DNA of 64,000 nt from Crotophaga sulcirostris (GCA_013397455.1 VYZB01000371.1:62001-126000); one strand, 5' to 3'; counted from the first letter of the stretch, positions 13,701 through 22,754 are shown. Translations and numbers: made by a program. Notes: generated by a model not told the origin, from the sequence alone.

Positions 13701-16700
13701 TCAACAGTATAGAAAGACATCGGAAAACTTAACAAAAATATAAATGCAAATTACTTTCTGCTTTTGCCTTTCAGCCACGTGAATCTGTGTTTCAGTCATG
13801 CGTTCCTGGTACTGCTGTTGGAGTCGATCATGCTCCCGTAACACAGTCTGCCAGAGCTCTATTGCTTGTTCTTTTTCCTAAGTAATAGAACAATCATTCG
13901 TATAAAATATTCCATTACAACACATTTACCTTCATCTATCATCTCTACAAACTTCTATTTTGAAGAAATGCCATCTTCTGTACTTTTCTTTGCACACATT
14001 ACAAGTATGCTGATAAAATGCCAAATTCAGATGCAGGAAAACAGATGTTTACAAGTTCAAATTCCATCTACAAGTTTTTTCGATTTATTTCTTTTTATAG
14101 CTCAAACTTTCATAGGTATTTACTGTAGGCCTACTCTAAATTTAATACTCAAATACCAAAATGCAGCTGTCAATTTAACTTCAACTTAGTCATACGCAAC
14201 AGGATTGATACGCCATTGTAATAAGTTCAAAATTTTTTCCTTAACCTTTCAGATTTAAATATTAATTTCTGTAACCCACAAATACTTGTGTCCTTACATC
14301 ACATCAAAATGTTTTTTATTAAAATGACAAGCTACTACATAAGCTTGAATTGACAAGATATTTCATTAATTTGCTCAGCAGGATTCAATATAAAGATCAA
14401 GTTGATTAGGTATAATTACAGGCACAAATTAATATTAAAAACTTCCTATATGAATGTAGGGGTGAACTTACTTCAAATTTTAAAGTATAAGTACTTGTTT
14501 CTTTAGCTACAGAAAGTCAAGAGGACCACAAAATCATCTCAAGGAACTGAATGAAAGAATTATGAATGAAAAAAATAAATCAGTTTGCCCTTATCTGCCA
14601 AGGTGCAACAAGTGAAATAAAATACTACAAATGTTTCATCTCACACACTTGATTTGTCAGTTGTAGTTGTTCCTGAAGGTTTCTCACTATTTGTTCATCT
14701 GCAGGAATATCAGTTCCCAGAGGTGTGAAAGGAAGAGCCTCCAGTTGATTCTCAAGAGCCTCCTTCAACTCTGCGTGCAGCCTGAAATTCAAAGACCTAA
14801 GTTCAGCAAAGCATTTTTTTATCAGGGGTTTAACAACTGAAGTGTACCTTCAATCTGTACACACTATTTACTTCTAAGTCATATTTAAATCTATTAAGTT
14901 AACGTTCTATAAACAGACAGTTTGAAATAGCTTACTATCCAGTTCTTTTACAAGTATTGTTAAATCTCCTAAATCTAGTGTTGTAATTTTTACTAAGCCC
15001 TTAAAAATGGCAACATTAAGCTAATGAGAATGAGAAGTAAATTTGAAATATTTAGAGGTCCTAGAAAAAAAAATAAGGTTTAGAAATCAAGAAAAACACC
15101 AGTAGCAACAGAGCTGCACAATTATTTACCTTTCATTTTCCTTGGTGATTTGTTCAAACTTTAGTTTCATCTCGCTCATCTGTGTCTAACACAAAAACAT
15201 GCACTCATTTAAGTGGCATAAAATTTAGGAATTCTTTCAATTCTGATACTATAAAAGATGGACAATTTGCTTCAGTGTAACACAGTAAGTGAAAGTTGTT
15301 TTCTCTTCTAAGGAAAGTCATAGGATGTCACATATATCAGGACTTGGTAGCCCTTAGATTTAAGCCTCAGAAGTTATTATGAACATTAGACTTACCTTTT
15401 GAAATTCTTACAGTTCTTACAGACTCATTCTTAATTAACTCAAGTTATTTAAGGGATATAATGGATGTCTTTCATCTTTTATGCACTAAGCATTTGAGGT
15501 AAGAGTCTAGGGATTAAGTGAGGAGAAACTTCAGTTACAACAGTCAAATGGACTGTTTCTTTAAATAAATCTTACAAAACCAAAGTGCTTCTCTTGTTTT
15601 CTCAAATCAACCAAGCTTGAGGACTGTATTTGCAGAATCTTTATGATGGACAGATGAAAGAAATAAAGTGCATTAAACCAAACCTAGAGTATAAATTGTG
15701 CATATAGATTATAAGTAAAAATTACTTTCTGTATGCCACAGGTTTTAATTAGACATATAATTTGCTTTTTGGTGATTATATGAAGCATTAAAACGTTTCA
15801 TTTTTCTGTGGTTGACCACCTCAGCCTCCATGATGGTAAACATTTAAAGAATTATTTAATCTTAAGAATTATTAAGAATGAAGAAGGTTGGTTGATCCCA
15901 CACCTGTAGGACTGAGTTGGACTGCACAGCTAAGATCAGACCTGTAAGCTGGAAGGTGGAAACAGCTGCCTCATCTGAATGTCACCTCCAAAAGTACCTG
16001 CAACCATATCAGAACATCTAGAAAAATGAAACATGCATGTTTCATTTCACAGCACTACTTGTCCAAGCACTGTAATCTATGTCATTTGGACAGTCTCCCA
16101 ACCTTTTCATAGAATGCTCTCTGTTCATCCATTTGAGGCAGACTGCAGTCCAGCAAGTTCATGAAGCATGGCACAGGTATACTTTCCCTTACTGACAAAA
16201 ACTAACGGCCTAGATATTAACACTATAAAACATTAAGAACATATACTATGAAAATTTAGGAACATCCATACCTGATAAAGCTGCAGCTGTTTTCTCATTT
16301 CTTCCAAGTGTTTATCATACTCAGTGATTACAGTTGACAAGCTAAAAAGTTAAATAACATGCTCAGGATAAATTCTGTAAATGCCCAAACACTGTTCTGA
16401 TAACTAGTTAGTTTTACAGAACTCTTAACCCAGAGAGCAGAACAACACTTTTTTCTATTTTCAAGTTCAACATTTACCAAAATCAAAATAATAAATTGCT
16501 ACTTTTAAAGTCGGTAATTAACAGCAGATTTCCTGTAAAACAGAATTAGAACATAGGTCATTATAAATAAGCATTAATACAACATTAATATTTCATCCAT
16601 AGAATCCAAAACAATTAAAGACTAGACTTTGTAAGTGGTCTATAAGCCAACGTAAAATAATGTAGTAGTTCTTGTATACTTTTTCCTTTCTAACATTTTT

Positions 16701-19700
16701 GCTATTGCTAGTAATGTGCTGAAAATTCTATTAGTCTGGAGTGATAGTATATTAAAAGCTAACGAGAAAGGATAGGTTGTTTTTCTAACAGAAAAGAAAT
16801 TACAATGATTATTAAACAATTTACTAATAGGCAACTGTTCACCTGACCCCAAGGGACAGCAGTTACCTGTGTTACCTAGATCAGTACAATCTTAACTGCA
16901 CATTTGATTATTATCTTAGAATTCAGACCAGGTAATTCCTTCATTCTCCTCTCGTCTTCTATTTTACAGATTGTGCAAGAAAAGACATATATTTATTTAA
17001 TTTACCATATAAACAGAATAACATCTAAAACCAGCTGCTACAGGAACATTTTTACAGACCTCCATTTACAAGTCTCAGGGTTGTGAACACGTTTCACCTG
17101 GATACTTAAATTTTTAGAAGCACGTGACAATTTCTTTTTTCAATACTTTGTAGTATTGTCACTCATCATTTGGGATCAGTTACCTTTGGTCCATCATCCT
17201 GAATCTTGGCATGCCATCACGACCACGGGCATTTTTCTGTAATGGTATACCTCATATATTAGTACTTGCACAAGAACACATGTAGTTATATGCCATATAT
17301 ATGCAACCCAAAGCTGATGTTCTGCTTCTACCACAATCATACACAATATCCCACACGACTGCTTCCAGGTCTATGTTCAAAAGTCCCTGAGTGCTGGCCC
17401 AATTTGAAAAAATAATAATTTCTTTTCCCTGGAGAATCTCTGATATAAAGCATAATTACTTCTAAGGGAAAATAATCTAACTCTTAAAAGAACAATCTTA
17501 AGTTTATGTAAGTGCTAAGTTCATTCTCATGCATCTCAGCACAAGAAAAGTGCATCAGACAAGCTTATGGTACTCAGCACAAAAAGTTACCTTTGCCTCA
17601 TCACAAAAATTCTTACTGCTTCCATTTCCAAGTTCACATACCTGCTCAGCAGTAGCTCTAAAAATCTCATCTGTTTCATGCTGTTCAAGTGTCATATTTA
17701 GCCTCTGATCTGAAAAACACAAAGTTTGAGAATCACAGCTGCAACACGGGCCATTATTTAGATAAATCTGACAGGCAATCAGAAATACATTTAACAGTGT
17801 AGTGCTTTGAAGACACACATCGTGCTTCGTTAAATTCTTCCATTTAGCACAATTATTTTAATGAAAATAGGACCTGAAAAAGCCTACAAAAATTGTGGGC
17901 TTTAACTGCAATAACAATTAATTTCATTTCTTTTTCCTTCTGTTTTCTTTTAGAAATTAAAAAAAATAAGTTACTACCTAGAAAAAACACACATACATAC
18001 ACATCTTGGCGATCCATGAGGTCTAAGCACAACAAATCACATTGTGTGCCCAATTCAATCAGCTGGATGTTTGACAATTGACCTGTTGTTGGGAACTCAA
18101 ACCTGCAGTCCTCAATAACCTTTCAACAAACTTAGGTCAAGACAGCTTCACTGATAAACGCACTCAAGTATGTCCAGAAGAAATACAAACAATGAAGAAA
18201 TACAGTCTATGAGTATCTGCTTTTTTTTAAGCAAAGCATAATGAGATTTCACACTGCTGAGCTGGGAATATCAACTAAGGCATCACTCTTCCCTACTCAT
18301 GTCACTTTGGATATTGCGATTCCACACTACTTGTACTACAAATGAAAGAATCAGTAGAAGGTTGGAAGGGAGAAATAACAGCTCTATACACTTATCCGTG
18401 GAGCGTTCTTTGATTTTAAAAAAAAACATAGTACAACCAGCCAGTAAAAAGAGCCAATTACCTGCTGTATTCAGTGTTGATGCAACCTCAGCTCGAATAC
18501 TGTGTACCTCACCATTTAATAAAGACATGAAGGTCCTTGAATGCATCCAGTGGAGTGCAATAAAGCTGATTACAGGGTTCAAAGGAATGTCATATGAGGA
18601 GTGGCTGAAGATTCTGGGTTTGTTTTGATAAAAGGTGTCTATGGGGCGACCTCAATGCTTTCTCCAGCTTCCTGAGGAGGGCATGTGGAAAAGGAGGTTC
18701 TGATCAGTTCTCCCTAGTATCCAGGGATAGGACACATGGCAGTTGTTCAAAGCTGTGTCAGAGGAAGTTTAGACTGGATGTTAGGAAGCATTTCTTTACT
18801 GAGGGTTGTCAAATACTGGAACAAGATTCTAGAGAGGTGCTTGATGCCCCAAGCCTGTCAGTGTTGAAGAGGCATTTGGACAATGTCTGTAATAAGATGC
18901 TTTAACTTTTGGTTAGCCCTGAATGGGTCAGGCAGTTGGGACTAGGTAATCGTTGCTGGTCTCTTCCAACTGAAATATTCTGTTCTATTTTGTAAGAATC
19001 TGAGTGAGAACTTTGTAACTGCCTCAGGCAAGAGGAAGAAAAAGGAAGTCAGGAAGGTAATGCAGGTCTAAGATCTGTACATTTAAATTTAAAACAACTT
19101 CTTGCCTTTTTTTCTTGATGCACATCCCATTGCTCTTTTTCTGATTCTAATCTTCAAAAGGAGGATATAGGAAGAAGACTACAAAGTAATTCCAAAAAAC
19201 TTCTTTACAGCTACATATTTAACACAACAAATACTTATTCTACGAAGGTAAATATAATAGTGCTTAGAGAATCTTTTTATGCATATTATACATTTAGCAT
19301 TTCAGAACTTTGATTTCACATTGATGAAACAAGAGAACAAACGCCAGACTTAGAAGAGGTCTCAAATCACAGTTAGCATGCAAGCCAACTTCAAATTTGT
19401 CACTTGGCACCCTTCAAAACGTATGAAGCTTTTTAAAGAGAGAATTAAACTCTTTAACAGAAAAGGCAATGCTTATCACTTCACAGTGAATTTAGTCTGA
19501 GCTCTATTTAGAGTCTAAAGACTTATAAATTAAGCTACACCAAACAAATTAAATATATATGAAAAAGCAATACAGCAATATTTGAAAATCCAGGTTTTGT
19601 TCACATCACAGTAACACATTTATGTAAAGCTTTTGAGCCAGAATTACTGTTGGCTCAAAGGGAAGCTTTTTTGCTTCTGAAGCCCCTGAAATTAAGAGCT

Positions 19701-21313
19701 GGTCTTTCACTCTGGGTCACCAAAAGCTGTCATATAAAGTTTAGTATCAACTGAAATTTCCATTTTTGAGAGATGCACAGTCGTAGCACTTCATGCACTG
19801 TGATTTGGTCCTGGTTCCTGTTGTGTTATCAAGTTCGTCTGTAATGTTCATTAGTGACAGGGACAGTAACATCCTTGGCACAACACATTAACCCATTCCT
19901 TATCTATAGGGATACAAACTGTGCAGAAGCTATTTTTTTGCCAGTATTTTGCTAGTAAGTAAAGCACACGCTGATTTAATTATATTAAGCTTACATTACC
20001 ATTATCAAAATTATAACAAAGAACAAAATTCCAAGCCCCCCTGCCATGGGCAGGGACACCTTCCGCTGTTGCTCAAAGCCTCATCCAACCTGGCCTTGAA
20101 CACCTCCAGGGATGGGGCATCCACAACTGCTCTGGGCAACCTGTGCCTCACCACCCTCATAGGAAAAAGATTTCTTCCTAATACCTAATCTAAATTTCCC
20201 CTCTTTCAGTTTAAAACCATTCCCCCTCATTCTATCCCTGCACTCCCTGATGATGAGCCCCTCCCCAGCTTTCCTGTACACCCTCTTCAGGTACTGGCAG
20301 GCTGCCATAAGGTCTCCCTGGAGCCTTCTCTTCTCCACGCTGAAAAACTCCAACTCTCTCAGCCTGTACTTATAGGACAGGTGCCAAATACAAGTGTTCA
20401 CTGCCACAGCCACAGGCAAAAGGATCTCTATTCCCTGTAAAAGCTGACCCCAGCTCCCGAGTGGCAGCATCCCAGCCTCGGATCCCCCACCCTGTCCTTC
20501 TGATACCAAAAATGCTGGCAAATAAACTCTCCAAGACTATTTTTTTTAGTTTTAGAAAGCAAAACATCCTTTATTTTATGCACTCGACACGAGGGAATGA
20601 TTACCATCAATCATGTGTCACGAGACCAGAGCTGGGGACAGAATATTTCCCACTTACATGGATATGTATAAATTTTCCCAGAGATCTCACGCATATTCTA
20701 TTACTTTCCAAGGACTAATCCTAACATTTTTATGAACTTCACAACAGCCAAAGCTCTGCTAATTGGAGATTTGGAGCCAGCTCTCTGTCTGACCTTGCGT
20801 TTTTGATAGGGAAAGATTGCAAACAGAGATGATTATAGTAAAGACTCATCTGTTCAACACTTATCATACTTAACACAAGGCGTTAACATTTCTCAAGTAA
20901 CAGTTTCCAGCAAAACACTGTTTGAAAAAAACACAGTACGTAAAAGAAAAAAAACTGCAATCAGAGGGACATTTTGTTTAACTTTCACAAATACAGTTAC
21001 TTGGATGAAACTTAAAACTACTTTAGCTTAAACAAAAATATTCTGCTTTTTGTTATAGTAACTACTTCTTGTATCACTTGACCCAGGCCCAGGATAGCAC
21101 AAGGGTCACCTCGCCATAGAGAAGGGTGGGTTAGGGGTGTGTGGCGGCGGGAGTGTGGGGGTGCGGGTGGAGGAGTAAGGGGGAGCGTGGGGGTGTGGGT
21201 GTGTGAGAGCGGTGCGAGCAGGGTGTGGGGGTGCGGGTCTGCGTGAGTAAAGCGGGCAACCCGCTCGCAGAGACCTCACCCGGCTCTTCCCCGCTGCCGA
21301 GATCAGAGGCCAT
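1561..21313 (-). CDS. SCLT1: SCLT1, sodium channel and clathrin linker 1 (5' half, 12 coding exons)
   Basis: Coding exons, in transcript order: 21313-21280, 17709-17591 (or 17709-17642), 17236-17184, 16341-16272, 15185-15130, 14781-14649, 13877-13755, 11810-11745, 8978-8908, 3729-3639, 3466-3375 and 1738-1561. All have AG/GT borders and every junction keeps phase, giving 362 codons with no stop. The product is polar, rich in E, Q, K and L, with long heptad-like stretches. Blocks I recognise from vertebrate SCLT1 include TEYDKHLEE, VRNLQEQLQLTNQEK, LWQTV, FLKTVTEQ, QSSIKQLE and LLEEANLQKSQ. The family is about 690 aa in mammals, so roughly the N-terminal half is present and the rest lies beyond the left edge. 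Known role: part of the distal appendages of the mother centriole, needed for ciliogenesis, and described as a linker of clathrin to a sodium channel. It is divergent from C4orf33 across a CpG island, as in human. The family call is very secure; exon 2's donor is the main uncertainty. Confidence 0.94.
1739..3374. other. SCLT1 intron 11, no feature seen
   Basis: AT-rich intron with short homopolymer runs and no recognisable repeat or gene. Confidence 0.6.
3375..3466 (-). CDS. SCLT1: SCLT1 coding exon 11
   Basis: It reads EEDMISAQQRETASDKRLQQ then TQSSIKQLEA, ending with two bases of Arg. The SDxRLQQxQSSIKQLE block is a strong match. Only 172 bp separates it from exon 10. Confidence 0.95.
3639..3729 (-). 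CDS. SCLT1: SCLT1 coding exon 10
   Basis: It has 30 codons after one split base. It starts QAKIDGWAANAKIDEMT and ends TEKLQGQLERK. The LRQAK junction and LQGQ(L/M) pattern match SCLT1, although the middle is divergent. Confidence 0.92.
3730..8907. other. SCLT1 intron 9, mostly plain sequence
   Basis: A 5.2-kb intron and the largest in this part of SCLT1. It is AT-rich except for a GC-richer block at about 5.9-6.5 kb. That block carries a 159-codon minus-strand open frame and a TATA-like atataaag at about 6345. It may be a decayed mobile element but matches no family I can name. Confidence 0.5.
8908..8978 (-). CDS. SCLT1: SCLT1 coding exon 9
   Basis: It reads SNQRFLKTVTEQDVELQQL then RKQL, plus two bases of an Arg codon. 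FLKTVTEQ is conserved in the family. The acceptor is ttttgcag and the donor gtataa. Confidence 0.94.
8979..11744. other. SCLT1 intron 8, contains a hAT MITE
   Basis: Apart from the MITE at 11022-11226 there is a run of nine or more C at about 9600, and otherwise plain AT-rich sequence. Confidence 0.6.
11022..11226. mobile_element. Non-autonomous hAT-type DNA transposon (MITE), 205 bp
   Basis: The ends are inverted repeats: the left end caagggtgtcaaactcacgg pairs with the right end ccatgagtttgacacccctg, with two mismatches in 20. The flanks are near-identical 8-bp direct repeats, gcttagaa (11014-11021) and gcttagag (11227-11234). Eight-base target duplications and a CAGGG-type end are hallmarks of hAT elements. 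The inside is GC-rich, encodes no transposase, and contains a 'ggccagattcggcctgcagg' stretch next to the right TIR. It sits inside SCLT1 intron 8. An open frame across it is incidental. Confidence 0.85.
11745..11810 (-). CDS. SCLT1: SCLT1 coding exon 8
   Basis: It has 22 codons in phase 0-0, reading DQLTGFQQLTQQLHIANEK plus IEL. FQQLT(K/Q)QLH is shared with mammalian SCLT1. As a symmetrical exon it could be skipped without changing frame. Confidence 0.94.
11811..13754. other. SCLT1 intron 7, no feature seen
   Basis: AT-rich intron with only short, unmatched open frames (for example 12388-12576). Confidence 0.6.
13755..13877 (-). CDS. SCLT1: SCLT1 coding exon 7
   Basis: It has 41 codons in frame 0, with EKEQAIELWQTV at its start and MTETQIHVAERQKQK at its end, both close to the mammalian protein. 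The borders are ttcctag-type and gtaatt. Confidence 0.95.
13878..14648. other. SCLT1 intron 6, no feature seen
   Basis: Plain AT-rich sequence. A 107-codon plus-strand frame begins at 13866, is antisense to the end of exon 7, and has no family match. Confidence 0.6.
14649..14781 (-). CDS. SCLT1: SCLT1 coding exon 6
   Basis: It has 44 codons after one split base. It contains LHAELKEALENQLEALPF, then a GTDIPADEQIVRNLQEQLQ stretch, matching the GTDIYADDE…VRNLQEQLQL block of mammalian SCLT1. The donor is gtgtgt, weaker than its neighbours. Confidence 0.94.
15130..15185 (-). CDS. SCLT1: SCLT1 coding exon 5
   Basis: It reads TQMSEMKLKFEQITKENE in frame 0 and ends with two bases of an Arg codon. 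The QMxEMKL…KENER pattern matches SCLT1. The acceptor is gttag and the donor gtaaat. Confidence 0.9.
15186..16271. other. SCLT1 intron 4, contains a 24-bp palindrome
   Basis: No gene or known repeat is seen. The one structured item is the perfect palindrome at 16024-16047. Confidence 0.6.
16024..16047. repeat. Perfect 24-bp palindrome
   Basis: Twelve bases, aaatgaaacatg, are followed directly by their reverse complement, catgtttcattt, with no spacer. Symmetry breaks at 16023/16048. It could form a cruciform or be a symmetric protein-binding site. No function is evident. Confidence 0.9.
16272..16341 (-). CDS. SCLT1: SCLT1 coding exon 4
   Basis: It reads LSTVITEYDKHLEEMRKQLQLYQ after one split base. 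TEYDKHL is one of the most recognisable SCLT1 motifs and marks the start of the coiled-coil region. The acceptor follows a T-rich tract (tttttag) and the donor is gtatgg. Confidence 0.92.
16342..17183. other. SCLT1 intron 3, no feature seen
   Basis: AT-rich intron sequence. Open frames at 16640-16852 and 16904-17086 have no family match. Confidence 0.6.
17184..17236 (-). CDS. SCLT1: SCLT1 coding exon 3
   Basis: The acceptor is attacag and the donor gtaact. It reads KNARGRDGMPRFRMMDQ and ends with two bases that become Ser across the next junction. The DQS match to the human DQS(F/L) motif anchors it. The rest is lineage-specific and poorly conserved. Confidence 0.8.
17591..17709 (-). CDS. 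SCLT1: SCLT1 coding exon 2 (long form)
   Basis: The acceptor is tttttcag before 17709. It reads QRLNMTLEQHETDE… and matches the R-L-N region near the SCLT1 N terminus. The donor at 17590 (aaag/gtaact) gives the long exon, ending GNGSSKNFCDEAK. A second donor 51 bases earlier (gcag/gtatgt, exon 17642-17709) keeps the same frame and drops 17 residues beginning VCELGNG. The long form fits the human protein better, which has a VCQGEG stretch at this point. Confidence 0.75.
18490..18989 (+). mobile_element. CR1 LINE, 3' end fragment
   Basis: Begins in a stretch coding the CR1 ORF2 C terminus (MKVLE.IQW.A.KLI.GF…SYEEWLK.LGLF). It continues through degraded copies of the segment before the 3' end and finishes in ggactaggtaatcg…tcttccaactgaaatattctg, a decayed CR1 terminus. 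Frameshifts and stops make it non-functional. As in most CR1 copies, the 5' end is truncated. Confidence 0.85.
20029..20385 (-). mobile_element. CR1 LINE, 3' end fragment
   Basis: Read on the minus strand it encodes the ORF2 tail pattern LEFFSVEKRRLQGDL…QYLK, then a GNGFKLKEGKFRL stretch. It ends in the conserved block that on this strand reads ccctgccatgggcaggga. The final terminal repeat is absent or decayed. It is fairly well preserved, so younger than the copy at 18.5 kb. Confidence 0.9.
20386..20790. mobile_element. Possible decayed LTR-like fragment
   Basis: A GC-richer block next to a CR1 copy, with a ggcaaataaactctccaaga stretch and, on the other strand, an aaaataaagg poly(A)-like signal. 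It also holds a tcgacacgagggaatgatta segment. The look is that of an avian endogenous-retrovirus LTR. I cannot define TG…CA ends or target duplications, so family, orientation and borders are open. Confidence 0.3.
21125..21250 (+). repeat. G-rich GGGGTG/GTGTG tract in SCLT1 intron 1
   Basis: About 125 bases made of repeated gtgggggtgcgggt-like units, with four or more G runs close together on the plus strand. It lies just inside the intron beside the first coding exon. The repetition could support G-quadruplex formation and is typical of unstable simple sequence. Confidence 0.75.
21280..21313 (-). CDS. SCLT1: SCLT1 first coding exon
   Basis: The ATG at 21313-21311 has a good Kozak context (A at -3, G at +4). 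It encodes MASDLGSGEEP plus one base before the donor gtgagg. The leftover G joins the first two bases of the next exon to make Asp, so the phase fits. The human protein also starts M-A and reaches an R-L-N motif after a similar distance. A possible acceptor (ttctttgcag) lies 37 bases upstream of the ATG, so this exon may run to 21350, with the first 5'UTR exon separate. Confidence 0.8.
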
Positions 21314-21466
21314 GTTTCCCACTAGGAAGCTTCGCCGCTGACAAGAAAGCCTGCAAAGAACCAAGGAAAAGCCGGTTACTTCAGCCGCTCGCCACCCAGA
21401 ACCGGCAGAAAGGGGAGACGGAAGCTATTCGGGACAAAGACAGGGGCGACAAATCCCCTCACCTAC

Positions 21467-21530
21467 CGGCTTGTGCTTCTTTCGTCAAGCAAAGCTGCGG
21501 CTACGGCTGCGCCCACACCTTCACCTCAGC
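21467..21530 (-). other. SCLT1: Possible non-coding first exon of SCLT1
   Basis: On the minus strand a strong donor ccg/gtaggtgag ends at 21467. A matching acceptor (ctttgcag/gctt) lies at 21350, implying a 116-bp intron in the 5'UTR. The right border is a guess because no start-site element is visible. Confidence 0.35.
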
Positions 21531-21540
21531 CGCCTGAGCT

Positions 21541-22080
21541 GAAGCGCCCGGCGCTACCGGCACCCACGCGCTTCAGTGGCGGCTGCCCCGCCCCGCCCCT
21601 AACGGCTGCCCGCCCCTTCCCCTCAGTCCCACCGCCTCCGAGAATGAAGTGGCCGGTGCTACCGGCACTCACGCGCCTCAGCGGCGGCTGCCCCGCCCCT
21701 ATAACGGCCGTAAGGTGGGATCAGCTCGCCCGTCCCGCTTCTCCTCAGCCCTGCTGACCTCAGAAGGGAAGCGTCCGGCGTTAACGGCACCCGTGCGCCC
21801 CAACCGTTAGGCGCGGCTCGAGGTGGGACCTGCCCACCCGCTCCCTTCCCCTCATCCGCCCCAGAGCGAAGCGCCCGGTCCTACCGGCACCCGCGCACCT
21901 CAGGCACCGGGCGCGAGGCGGTACCTGCCCGCCCCTTCCCCTCAGCCCCAGCGCCTCCGAGGGGGAAGCGCCCGGTGCTAACGCCATCCACGCGCCTCAC
22001 CAGCTGCCGCCTGGTCCCGCCCCGCCCCGCCCCTGTAACTGCCGTTAGGACGGGCTTGCCTGCCCGCCCCACTTCCCCTC
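21541..22080. repeat. Imperfect minisatellite in the shared promoter, five units
   Basis: Units open with gaagcgcccggtgctaccgg-like sequence at 21541, 21646, 21768, 21868 and 21965, so spacing is 105, 122, 100 and 97 bases. Each continues with cacccacgcgcctca and a ccgcccc box, followed by a cccgccccttcccctcag-like stretch. Copies differ by substitutions and small indels. The array fills most of the space between the two genes, multiplying GC boxes. Confidence 0.85.
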
Positions 22081-22152
22081 AGCGACCGCCTCGGTCACGC
22101 GGGAGGGCGCGAGTCCCGGCCCAGCGGGCGGCCGGCTGGGAGGGGATGAGGC

Positions 22153-22177
22153 GGGGCGGGGCGGGGCGGGGCGGGGC
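22153..22177 (+). repeat. (GGGGC)5 pentamer repeat
   Basis: Five exact GGGGC copies, preceded by gc and running into a gcgcgtgcgcgc stretch. It contains overlapping Sp1-type GC boxes and has G-quadruplex potential. Confidence 0.95.
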
Positions 22178-22188
22178 GCGCGTGCGCG
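22177..22188. promoter_or_regulatory. NRF1 consensus site
   Basis: cgcgcgtgcgcg fits the NRF1 motif YGCGCRTGCGCR exactly. NRF1 sites are common in bidirectional CpG-island promoters. Binding here is inferred from the motif only. Confidence 0.55.
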
Positions 22189-22199
22189 CTGGTTGGGGC

Positions 22200-22274
22200 A
22201 GGAGGGAGCCGGGGGGGGCGCTCATCGCTCGGGAGCGGAGTCTACCTTGAAAGCCGCCGCGGGTGTTTGGAAGT
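22200..22274 (+). other. Possible non-coding first exon of C4orf33
   Basis: The first coding exon starts with a splice acceptor at 26753, so an upstream exon must exist. The best-placed donor in the island is aagt/gtaagg after 22274. The left border is arbitrary, and no transcript evidence is available. Confidence 0.3.
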
Positions 22275-22349
22275 GTAAGGAATGCCGCGTTAAACTGCTC
22301 TGAGGAACCTGTGGGCTAAAGATGGGAGCCTACGCGTTAAACCTCTGCG

Positions 22350-22754
22350 TTGAGGACAGGCTGAGAGAGTTGGGCTTGTTCAACCCGGAGAAGAGAAGGC
22401 TCTGGGGAGATTTTCGAGCAGCCTTCCAGTGCCTGAAGGGGCTACAGGAAAGCTGGAGAGGGACTTTTTACAAGGGCAAGTAGTGATAGGATGAGGGGGA
22501 ATGGCTTTAAGTTGTAAGGGGGAAGGTTTAGGTTAAACATTGGGAAGAAATTTTTAACGATGAGGGTGGTGAGACACTGGCACAGGTTGCCCACGGAACT
22601 TGTGGCTGTCCCATCCCTGGAGGTGTTCAAGGCCAGGTTGGATGGGGCTTTGAGCAGCCTGATCTGGTGGCAGGTACCCCTGCCCACAGCAGGGGGGTTG
22701 GAACTGGGTGATCTTTAAGGTCGTTTCCAACCTAAACCAGTCTGTGATTCTATG
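22350..22754 (+). mobile_element. CR1 LINE, 3' end fragment
   Basis: Runs from tgaggacaggctgagagagt through the conserved ccctggaggtgttcaaggcc and ggttggaactgggtgatctt blocks to a full terminus, ctgtgattctatga. It is well preserved, 5'-truncated, and starts within 100 bases of the CpG island. Confidence 0.95.

Larger units (their letters stand above)
17710..21279. other. SCLT1 intron 1, with CR1 copies and a possible LTR fragment
   Basis: Holds CR1 copies at 18490-18989 (plus) and 20029-20385 (minus), a possible LTR-like block at 20386-20790, and a G-rich tract starting near 21125. The rest is AT-rich and unremarkable. Confidence 0.6.
21100..22300. promoter_or_regulatory. CpG-island bidirectional promoter of SCLT1 and C4orf33
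   Basis: GC and CpG content rise sharply here compared with the AT-rich flanks. The SCLT1 ATG (minus strand, 21313) lies at its left end, and C4orf33 starts to the right. There is no TATA box. Multiple cccgcccc/ggggcgggg Sp1-type boxes and one NRF1 consensus are present, typical of housekeeping-style divergent promoters. The same divergent arrangement occurs at human 4q28.2. Confidence 0.85.

Noticed and set aside
20081..20521. 146-codon minus-strand open frame
   Set aside because: It is the ORF2 C-terminal part of a CR1 fragment extended into flanking sequence, not a host gene.
21473..22250. Several proline/arginine-rich open frames in the CpG island
   Set aside because: GC-rich DNA has few stop codons. 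The frames follow the minisatellite repeats and occur on both strands.
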